From contig JAJRXX010000070.1 of the NCBI GenBank assembly GCA_024276075.1, positions 1 through 64,000 of the forward strand: a stretch of DNA of 64,000 nt, read 5' to 3'. The notes under the pieces were generated by a model, which saw only the letters and a program-made list of their open reading frames with translations, had not been told where the DNA came from and did not search any database. Of the stretch, positions 57,955 to 64,000 are shown one piece after another. Both the position numbers and the translations under genes were made by a program. The stretch comes from Planctomycetota bacterium. Lineage in GTDB: Bacteria; Planctomycetota; Phycisphaerae; Phycisphaerales; Phycisphaeraceae. How positions within the stretch are numbered: position 1 is the first letter of the stretch; each line of letters opens with the position of its first letter.

Positions 57955-58072
57955 TCCGCACCCGATCAGGACGCACTCCCAGTCGCCTGGCTAAATACCA
58001 ATACAACAAATAGAGCTATCGCGATTGGGTTTTAGGCTACGCCATGCGACGGGTGAACCCCGCCACAAGCTA

Positions 58073-58831
58073 TCACGCCACGCATCGACGGCGGGCGAAC
58101 ATCAGTCCACTTCCTAGAACAAGCAACGTCAGGGACGCGGGCTCGGGGACGACGCTGTTGACGCTGTTAACGGTGCCGACAGCGAGAAAGATGGTATTGC
58201 CAGCGTCATCGGCCTCTTCAATGACGAAGACGGTGATGTCGGCATCAGAGATGCTCGGGGCCATGGGCTGATAGGTCAAATCGTTGAACAGCGTAGGAGG
58301 GGACGTCGTCGTACCTAGTTTTAGGAACGCCAATTCGAATTCTATTCCGTTAATGAGGTTGTCACTGACATCGAAGGAAGCTCCGGTGGAGAGTGCATTG
58401 GCAGACCAAACATCGACGGGGTCACCCGCCACGACGCCAGGCAAGAGCAAGTTAATCAGGGCGACACTATCGCTATCAAGGGGGAAGTCGTTTTCGATGT
58501 TGATGCTCGCCTCGTTGCTGCTCGTGGTGGTGGAGCCTTGGGTGATGAAGGCATTGAAGGGCGCGCCGTTGAACTCCCAGTCGCGTTCGTCGTTGGTGGG
58601 TTCGGTAAAGATCGCCGTGGCTTGAGCTTCCGTGTCGCCGTAGGTAAAGCTGCCGGTAAATAACGCGCCGGGGGTAACGCCGGTGTAGACGCCGGTCCCG
58701 GTGTCGGTCAGAACACTCAGGACGTTGCCGGTAAAGGATGTGGTAGCAGCAAATGTGCTGGCGTTGAGTGCCAACAATACCGACAGCGCCAAGGTTGTTG
58801 TGAAAGCGGCTTTGAGTGAAATTTTGGACAA
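58073..58831 (-). CDS. PEP-CTERM sorted exported protein
   Basis: The TTG at 58831 is chosen because GGAAGG precedes it by eight bases and a signal peptide follows (SKISLKAAFTTTLALSVLLA, then LNASTFA). An ATG at 58870 is in frame but lacks a ribosome site. The product is 252 residues: a beta-rich domain with GVTPGALFTGSFTYGD, typical of small exported planctomycete proteins, then NSVVPEPASLTLLVLGSGLM and ARRR, a clear PEP-CTERM tail. Its function is unknown. This is the fourth such protein in the window, and its tail reads PEPAS rather than PEPTTAM. Confidence 0.82.
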   Translation of the reverse strand: MSKISLKAAFTTTLALSVLLALNASTFAATTSFTGNVLSVLTDTGTGVYTGVTPGALFTGSFTYGDTEAQATAIFTEPTNDERDWEFNGAPFNAFITQGSTTTSSNEASINIENDFPLDSDSVALINLLLPGVVAGDPVDVWSANALSTGASFDVSDNLINGIEFELAFLKLGTTTSPPTLFNDLTYQPMAPSISDADITVFVIEEADDAGNTIFLAVGTVNSVNSVVPEPASLTLLVLGSGLMFARRRCVA

Positions 58832-58993
58832 GGTCTTTCCCTTCCGGTTGCTGAAAATACAACGGGTCATTTCAAGTCGTAATCAGATGAGATATTGTAC
58901 GCAAGTATCGCTCTCAAAGCAAGGTATGTGAAAATAGATAGTTTAGGGTGGGGAGGCGGTGACATAGCTCTATGAAGGTGTATTGTGAAAAGA

Positions 58994-59055
58994 AACGCCG
59001 GGGCAGTGAGTGAGGGCTGTAGTCATGCCCTGTGCGCACCGCGACCGGCGTTTTT
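58994..59055. promoter_or_regulatory. Nested inverted repeats upstream of the PEP-CTERM gene
   Basis: Outer arms ACGCCGG (58994-59000) and CCGGCGT (59045-59051) enclose an AGGGC/GCCCT hairpin. The outer stem is followed by TTTTT on the plus strand and by TTTCTTTT on the minus strand. It could be a bidirectional terminator or a structured leader for the PEP-CTERM gene. The part from 58871 to 58993 shows no other feature. Confidence 0.35.
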
Positions 59056-59173
59056 AGGTAACACGAAATGTAAACCGTCCGTGGCGTTCTGTCGGCTGGC
59101 TTGGCCCCAAATCGCTCTTGCCGGGAGAGGTCGGCCGATCGCGCAGAGTCGCTGGTGTCGGGATGGGTCACAC

Positions 59174-59300
59174 CACTGGCGGACAAGCCGCCAGTGGCAC
59201 CCGAAGCCCACGCATAATTAGATGCGTGGGCTTCGAATCATCCGTGTAGTCGAGAAGAGGACCGCTTGCTAACGCGCGCGGCTCGTGACGGCTACACACG
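59174..59300. repeat. Composite REP block (REP, palindrome E, family C)
   Basis: An inverted REP with stem CACTGGCGG/CCGCCAGTG and tail GGCACC (59174-59201) is followed at once by the palindrome GAAGCCCACGCAT/ATGCGTGGGCTTC (about 59202-59236). Next comes an inverted family C unit GACCGCTTGCTAACGCGCGC with GGCTCGT (about 59261-59288). A trace of the family B end (AATGCGTATTAC) lies at 59308-59319, and a GGCCCTGCGAGGGAGAGG family G-like piece near 59355. Confidence 0.7.
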
Positions 59301-59389
59301 AATTAATCTGAATGCGTATTACTTTGGTTGTTGGTGACTCGACCCTCACCCCGGCCCTGGCCCTGCGAGGGAGAGGGGGAATCGTCGAA

Positions 59390-60190
59390 TTACACGGTCG
59401 CTTCGCAGGGCTCGTTGGGTTGGGCTTCGAGCTCGGCGCAGAGGTCTGCGATGGAGTCGACGACGAGGTCGGGCTGATAGGCGAAGTTGACGAGGTCCTC
59501 GCGTTTGGTTCCGCCTGAGAGGACGAGGATGGTGCGGTAACCCATCTGCACGCCGCCGAGGATGTCGGTGTCCATGGTGTCGCCTATGACGGTGACCTCT
59601 GCGGTGCGAAGCCCAAACTCTTTACGAGCCATACGCATCATGACAGGGCTGGGCTTGCCGACGGAGAACGCTTTGGTGCCGGTGGCTTTTTCTAGCATTG
59701 AGACGATGGCACCGCAGCCTGGCTTGAGGCCCTCTTCGGTCGGTGCGTGAGGGTCCATATTGGTAGCGACGAGCTTGGCACCGTCTTTGACCATGCGTAC
59801 GCCTCGCTCGACCATCTCGAATGTGAGGGTGCGTCCCTCGCCCACGACGACGTAATCGGGGTCCTGATCGACGATGGCGTAGTGTGCACTGTGTAGTGAA
59901 TTGAGCAAGCCGCCCTCGCCGATGACGAACGCGGTGCCGTTGGGTTTTTGCATGGCTAGGAATCGAGCGGTGGCGACGGCGCAGGTGAAGATGTGGGCTG
60001 CGTCGGTGTCGATGCCCATACGCTGTAGCTTCGTGGCGATGTCGCGGCGTGTGCGTTGACTGTTATTGGTTAGGAAAAGGTATGGGATGTTTTTTTTGCG
60101 TAGTAGTTGGATGAACCGATCGGCTCCGGGGATCAGTTGACTGCCACGGTAGATCACGCCATCCATGTCGATGAGGTAGCCCTGTTTCAT
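59390..60190 (-). CDS. HAD-IIA family sugar/nucleotide phosphatase (NagD-like)
   Basis: This is a cytosolic HAD-superfamily phosphatase with a C2B cap, 266 residues. Motif I LIDMDGVIYRG contains the nucleophile D8 and D10; LFLTNNSQRTRRDI is motif II, GKPSPVMM carries the motif III lysine, and VIGDTMDTDILGGVQMGY is motif IV. DPHAPTEEGLKPGCGAIVSM matches the NagD cap. Family members dephosphorylate nucleotides and sugar phosphates; the exact substrate is open. The gene is alone between a REP block and comM. Confidence 0.9.
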   Translation of the reverse strand: MKQGYLIDMDGVIYRGSQLIPGADRFIQLLRKKNIPYLFLTNNSQRTRRDIATKLQRMGIDTDAAHIFTCAVATARFLAMQKPNGTAFVIGEGGLLNSLHSAHYAIVDQDPDYVVVGEGRTLTFEMVERGVRMVKDGAKLVATNMDPHAPTEEGLKPGCGAIVSMLEKATGTKAFSVGKPSPVMMRMARKEFGLRTAEVTVIGDTMDTDILGGVQMGYRTILVLSGGTKREDLVNFAYQPDLVVDSIADLCAELEAQPNEPCEATV

Positions 60191-60509
60191 GACTCGTATT
60201 GTACCCTTGAGGTCAATGCGACCTGGTTAAAACCTTGTTAAACCCAACGCTAAACTTGGTTGCCTGAGATGTGTCAGAGCCACTGAGCAGGTCTTGGCTG
60301 GGCGTCTGGGCTATGTGAACCTTGTCCGCAGAGTTTATCGGCCGATTGTGCTGCGATATCCATCGATGGCATCCGTGCGGAGACCGTTATCCGGACGTGC
60401 CAGCCGTGGCGGGCCCTGTGCCTAAGAGAGCAATCATACGATTCAAATCGTAGAAGTCAAAGTGCAATTATTTAAACTATTGCAAAACAATGCCTTACGC
60501 CGTGATTTT
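60191..60509. other. Gap upstream of the HAD gene; one short palindrome
   Basis: No coding potential. The palindrome TACGATTCAAATCGTA (60437-60452, 7 bp arms) lies about 250 bp upstream of the HAD gene start and about 60 bp past the comM stop. An AT-rich stretch follows it to 60516. No dispersed repeat was matched. Confidence 0.35.
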
Positions 60510-62024
60510 TTAAATGTCACGGTCGAGCAGACGGTATTGGACGGCTTCGGCGACGTGGTGGGCTTGGACGTCCGAGACGGCTTCGAGGTCGGCGACAGTG
60601 CGAGCGATGCGACGGATTTTGTCGTAGGCACGGGCACTGAGGCCCAGCTCGGTCATGGCTTGACGGAGCAACTCCTGGCCTGCGGGGTCGAAGGGTGCGA
60701 GCTGATCGAGCTGCCTACCGGTGAGTGAGCTGTTGGGGTGGAGGGGTCCGCCGTTGCGGTCGATCTGGATGCGACGGGCGGCGATGACGCGGTGGCGCAT
60801 GGTGGCGGAATCGGTGCCATCGGGGGCGGCGGCAAGCTGCTTGTAAGGAACAGCGTTTACCTCGACGTGGATGTCGATCCGGTCGATCAGGGGTCCGCTG
60901 ATCCTGGCGAGGTAGCGGTCCATCTCTCGTTGGCCGGCTTGGTCGGTGGGCTTGGCACCCTTGGGCGTGGGGTTCATGGCGGCGACGAGCATGAAGCGTG
61001 CGGGAAACTGAAGCGAGCTGTGGGCGCGTGCAATGGTGACGTGGCCGTCTTCGAGCGGTTGACGGAGCGTCTCCAAAACGGTGCGGGGGAACTCGGGCAT
61101 CTCGTCGAGGAATAGGACGCCGTGGTGCGCGAGGCTGACCTCTCCGGGCCTGGGCACCATGCCGCCGCCGATCATGGCGACGCTCGAAGCGGTGTGATGG
61201 GGCGTGCGGATGGGTCGGTGTGTGACGAGTGGTTGGCCCTTGGGTATCTGCCCGACGCAGGAGAATATGCGGGTGACGTCGAGTGCTTCGTCGCGCGAGA
61301 GTCGAGGCAGTACGCCGGCCAGTGCGCGTGACATCATGGTCTTGCCGGTGCCTGCGGGGCCGATCATGAGTATGTTGTGCGCGCCGGCTGCGGCGATGGT
61401 CATTGCGCGTTTTGCGGCTTCCTGGCCACGGATGTCGCGGAAGTCGACTTGCGGCGGCTGATCGGAGAGTATCGATTCGACGTCGATATCTGGGTGCGGC
61501 TCAATGTCGTGTTGCTCGTTTAGGAATGAGACGACGCTGGCAAGCGAATCGGCGGGGTAGACGTCGATGTCGCCTACTGCTGCGGCTTCGCTGGCATTGT
61601 CTGCGGGGACGACGACGCCTTGCATGCCCATAGAACGTGCGAGTATGGCGAGGTTAATCACGCCGTTAACAGAACGAAGCCTCCCGTCGAGTGCAAGCTC
61701 GCCTGCGAACAAGAGGCGTTTGTGGCGCTGCGTCTCGATGGCTTGCTGAGCGAGCAATAGGCCAATCGCGATGGGCAGGTCGAAGATCGGGCCTTCCTTG
61801 CGTATGTCGGCGGGTGCGAGGTTTACGAGCAGGCGCGAAATAGGGAATGGGTATCCGCTGTTGCTGATCGCGGAACGGACGCGCTCGATCGATTCCTTGA
61901 CGGCGGCATCGGGCAGGCCAACGATCGTGGTCTTCGCCAGGCCACGGTCGGCGACGTCGACCTCGACCTCGCAAGCGATGGGGTCGATGCCCTGGAGCAC
62001 AAAGCTATGAACCTGAGCGAGCAT
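60510..62024 (-). CDS. comM: YifB/ComM family Mg-chelatase-like AAA+ ATPase
   Basis: This is an AAA+ helicase-like protein; ComM promotes branch migration during natural transformation in other bacteria. From ATG 62024 it has 504 residues, starting MLAQVHSFVLQGIDP. The N-terminal Lon-like fold contains VEVDVADRGLAKTTIVGLPD and KEGPIFDLPIAIGLL. Walker A GPAGTGKTMMSRALAGVLP lies near residue 225, followed by RPIRTPHHTASSVAMIGGG, FLDEMPEFPRTVLETLRQPL (Walker B) and the C-terminal LSARAYDKIRRIARTVADLE. The frame extends upstream to 62120 with no ribosome site. The wecB gene is divergent. Confidence 0.93.
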   Translation of the reverse strand: MLAQVHSFVLQGIDPIACEVEVDVADRGLAKTTIVGLPDAAVKESIERVRSAISNSGYPFPISRLLVNLAPADIRKEGPIFDLPIAIGLLLAQQAIETQRHKRLLFAGELALDGRLRSVNGVINLAILARSMGMQGVVVPADNASEAAAVGDIDVYPADSLASVVSFLNEQHDIEPHPDIDVESILSDQPPQVDFRDIRGQEAAKRAMTIAAAGAHNILMIGPAGTGKTMMSRALAGVLPRLSRDEALDVTRIFSCVGQIPKGQPLVTHRPIRTPHHTASSVAMIGGGMVPRPGEVSLAHHGVLFLDEMPEFPRTVLETLRQPLEDGHVTIARAHSSLQFPARFMLVAAMNPTPKGAKPTDQAGQREMDRYLARISGPLIDRIDIHVEVNAVPYKQLAAAPDGTDSATMRHRVIAARRIQIDRNGGPLHPNSSLTGRQLDQLAPFDPAGQELLRQAMTELGLSARAYDKIRRIARTVADLEAVSDVQAHHVAEAVQYRLLDRDI

Positions 62025-62327
62025 AATATGATCTGAGAGTGTAGCAAAGGGTGTGGCCCGGTCGTGGCGGGAGGTGGGGTACAGTGCCACAAATGGGCTG
62101 GGTAGGACGGCGAAAGCCATCGTGGGTGGGTGTCGCAGTGATTTGAGTGGGAAGCCGCTGGGGGCAAGTGGCCGATACTACGATATCAGTCGGGGTGTTA
62201 GATTACTCGACGAGTGGGCATAAAGGCTTAAAATCAAAGCAGATGACGAGCGGGCGGGCACTGGAGTAACCACGAAGATGGGATCGATCAGGTGAACCGC
62301 GGGCTAGGCCATTTCTGGAGCAGTGAA

Positions 62328-63455
62328 TTGAAAAAAATCCTGGTGGTGTTCGGCACTCGTCCCGAAGCGATCAAGATGGCGCCGGTGGTCAAGGTGTTGG
62401 CACAAACCGAGGATGTCGAGACGCGTGTGTGCGTGACGGCTCAACACCGGCAGATGCTCGATCAGGTGCTGGCGCTGTTTGGCATTGAGCCGGCGTACGA
62501 CCTGAACCTAATGCAGCCCAACCAAGACCTGTCGGACCTGACCGCGCGGGTGCTCACGTCGGTGCGAGGTGTGCTTCGTGAGTGGAAGCCGGACTGGGTG
62601 CTGGTGCAGGGCGACACGACGACGACGTTTGTGTCGGGGCTGGCGGCGTTCTACCAGCGCGTGCGAGTGGGTCATATCGAAGCGGGTCTGCGCACGGGTG
62701 ATATCAATGCGCCGTGGCCTGAGGAGATGAACCGGAGGCTGACCACGCACTTGGCAACGTTGCACTTCCCGCCTACCGAGGGTGCTCGCAATAACTTGCT
62801 TCGTGAGGGCGTGGACGCAGCGCACATCTGTGTGACAGGTAATACGGTGATCGATGCGCTGTTTGAGGTGGTGGCGCGTATCCGTGGGGACAAATCGCTC
62901 GAAACGTCGCTTGCGGGGTGTTTCCCATTCCTGCAACCGGACAAAAAGCTGATCCTCGTGACCGGGCATCGTCGTGAGAGCTTTGGCGAAGGTTTTGAGC
63001 GGATCTGTCGTGCACTGGTACGGCTGGGTGGGCGGGACGACGTGCAGATTGTCTACCCGGTACATCTGAACCCAAACGTGCAATCGCCTGTGAACGAAAT
63101 CCTTGCGGGACACGAAAACATCCACCTGCTCGATCCGCAGGATTATTTGCCGTTTGTGTACCTAATGAGCTGTAGCTACTTGATTATTACGGATTCGGGC
63201 GGGGTCCAGGAGGAGGCTCCGTCACTGGGGAAGCCTGTGCTGGTCATGCGCGATACGACGGAACGCCCCGAAGCTGTGGAGGCGGGCACGGTCGCACTGG
63301 TGGGCACGGACGAAGAGGTGATCGTGACGCAGGCGAGCCGACTACTGGACGACGTGCAGGCGTATGCTGAGTTTGCGAGGGCGCACAACCCGTACGGCGA
63401 CGGCGACGCATCGGAGCGCATCGTGAAACGGTTGCTCGATGAGGGTGATGATTAA
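62328..63455 (+). CDS. wecB: UDP-N-acetylglucosamine 2-epimerase (non-hydrolysing)
   Basis: This enzyme interconverts UDP-GlcNAc and UDP-ManNAc for surface polysaccharides. The start is probably TTG 62328, with GGAG seven bases upstream, giving [20 protein letters not shown] right at the N terminus; GTG 62292 would add 12 residues. Blocks [88 protein letters not shown] and [11 protein letters not shown] are those of WecB/MnaA. The length of 375-387 residues is normal. With the CapD-type dehydratase at 24.4 kb it suggests surface glycan synthesis, but the genes are scattered. Confidence 0.94.
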   Translation: MKKILVVFGTRPEAIKMAPVVKVLAQTEDVETRVCVTAQHRQMLDQVLALFGIEPAYDLNLMQPNQDLSDLTARVLTSVRGVLREWKPDWVLVQGDTTTTFVSGLAAFYQRVRVGHIEAGLRTGDINAPWPEEMNRRLTTHLATLHFPPTEGARNNLLREGVDAAHICVTGNTVIDALFEVVARIRGDKSLETSLAGCFPFLQPDKKLILVTGHRRESFGEGFERICRALVRLGGRDDVQIVYPVHLNPNVQSPVNEILAGHENIHLLDPQDYLPFVYLMSCSYLIITDSGGVQEEAPSLGKPVLVMRDTTERPEAVEAGTVALVGTDEEVIVTQASRLLDDVQAYAEFARAHNPYGDGDASERIVKRLLDEGDD

Positions 63456-63471
63456 GATTGAATATGAAGAA

Positions 63472-63535
63472 GACCGCTTGCTGACGCGCGCGGCTCGTTA
63501 AGAGGGCGCAAAGATTAAAATGGAATGCGTATCAC
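63472..63535. repeat. Inverted family C unit and family B end
   Basis: GACCGCTTGCTGACGCGCGC followed by GGCTCGT is the exact complement of the unit at 28644. It is followed by AATGCGTATCA (63524-63534), a remnant of the family B end, which overlaps the stop codon of the metallophosphoesterase gene. Confidence 0.6.
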
Positions 63536-64000
63536 CAGGGTCTGACGTTTACCACGCGGTCGGTGGGCTGTCCGGGCATGGCCCCGAGACGGAGTGTGTA
63601 AACCGGCAGGTGCGGTGGGCAGAATGTGCGGATAGGTAATTCGCCCGCTTCGCCCAGGCCCCGGGAGACGACGCACTGGGTGTGGCGGTGTCGGAGGATG
63701 CCTGAGGTGAGCGGTGCGGGTAGGTCGGTTGAATTATAGAACGGGCCAAAGCCTGGGATGCGAAACTGTCCGCCATGCGTGTGGCCCGAGAACATCAGAT
63801 CGACGCCGAGGTCGGCTGCGGTGGGCAGGTAGGTCGGGAAGTGCGATAGTAGGATGCGGATCGGAGGTGCATCGTGATCGGGGCGAACGTGGTCGTTCTG
63901 GACGTCCTGCATTGCTTCGACGGCCGCCAGGGCATCGGGGCGTCGGGTCAGGCCCGCGTCAAAACCGACGATCTCCAACGGTAGGTCGGGCAGTTGACAG
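63532..64000 (-). CDS. Metallophosphoesterase (calcineurin-like), 3' part, cut by the window end
   Basis: The frame is open through the right edge, so the N terminus and the first metal-binding motifs are missing; about 155 codons are present. RILLSHFPTYLPTAADLGVD followed by LMFSGHTHGGQFRIPGFGPF is the C-terminal metal-site signature of YkuE/YaeI-type phosphoesterases, and VSRGLGEAGELPIRTFCPPH (usually RxGxxGxxPxRxxxPPE) completes it. Members hydrolyse phosphodiesters or the lipid A precursor analogue in other bacteria; the substrate is not known here. The TGA stop at 63534-63532 coincides with a repeat end. Confidence 0.9.
   Translation of the reverse strand, partial: CQLPDLPLEIVGFDAGLTRRPDALAAVEAMQDVQNDHVRPDHDAPPIRILLSHFPTYLPTAADLGVDLMFSGHTHGGQFRIPGFGPFYNSTDLPAPLTSGILRHRHTQCVVSRGLGEAGELPIRTFCPPHLPVYTLRLGAMPGQPTDRVVNVRPW

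Noticed and set aside
58994-59055. c-di-GMP-I (GEMM) riboswitch, suggested by GCACAGGGCA on the minus strand
   Set aside because: The second conserved GGGACGCAAAGCC-like block and the GNRA loop are missing.
60430-60460. tRNA-like sequence around CGATTCAAATCG
   Set aside because: Only a short palindrome is present. No acceptor stem, anticodon arm or T arm can be drawn. No tRNA was found anywhere in the window.

Overview
The window looks like chromosomal DNA of a Gram-negative bacterium, most likely a Planctomycetota of the Phycisphaerae type. I infer this from four proteins with PEP-CTERM sorting tails, lipid A, Kdo and LPS-export genes, a pilM/N/O-type trans-envelope cluster, and the style of the envelope proteins. 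This is inference from gene content; no rRNA is present. The window holds about 50 genes and no convincing tRNA, rRNA or CRISPR array.

Layout. 0.3-3.3 kb: a small lipoprotein and a large repeat-bearing PEP-CTERM protein. 3.4-13.2 kb: lpxD and nuoG leftward, then nuoJKLMN rightward, so complex I is split around a divergent promoter region. 13.3-15.8 kb: feoAB with a promoter and palindromic operator. 16-31.7 kb: a TPR protein, trpA, the LPS-export permease pair lptF/lptG, rph, a CapD-type sugar-nucleotide dehydratase, a PilZ protein, a PEP-CTERM protein, tatD and a YyaL-type thioredoxin protein with a DsbD-like tail. 32-33.9 kb: a PEGA lipoprotein, DUF971, a candidate small RNA and a Nudix hydrolase. 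34-42.5 kb: a 2-hydroxyacid dehydrogenase, a Yip1-like membrane protein, a PEP-CTERM protein, a REP-associated tyrosine transposase (RAYT), an unrecognised lipoprotein and uvrB. 42.7-47 kb: kdsD, kdsC, rpsP and trmD leftward, scpA rightward. 47.4-54.2 kb: a sulfotransferase and the pilM-pilN-pilO-pilP/gspC-gspE cluster. 54.9-58 kb: hslU and a GAF-SpoIIE phosphatase. 58-64 kb: a PEP-CTERM protein, a NagD-like HAD hydrolase, comM/yifB, wecB and the 3' part of a metallophosphoesterase.

The most striking content lies between the genes. Intergenic DNA is crowded with several families of dispersed palindromic repeats. One family is a REP hairpin with a conserved GGTGGCAC-like head and stems that covary between copies. 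The RAYT gene is bracketed by two inverted copies of this REP, so a RAYT/REP system is the best candidate for an undescribed system here. Other families are a MITE-like element with TAGAGCAA ends enclosing a REP hairpin (two full-type copies plus a diverged third), a 101-110 bp element with ATACCAAT and ATACGCAATGCGTAT ends (six copies), and several palindrome and composite families. Repeats overlap the stop codons of at least six genes and lie within about 25 bp of three start codons.

The top strand is C-rich up to about 33 kb, G-rich from about 33 to 42.7 kb, C-rich again to about 57 kb, then G-rich, whichever strand the genes use. Two of these switches coincide with repeat elements. Two intergenic regions look like small RNA genes, each with a sigma70-like promoter and an intrinsic terminator.
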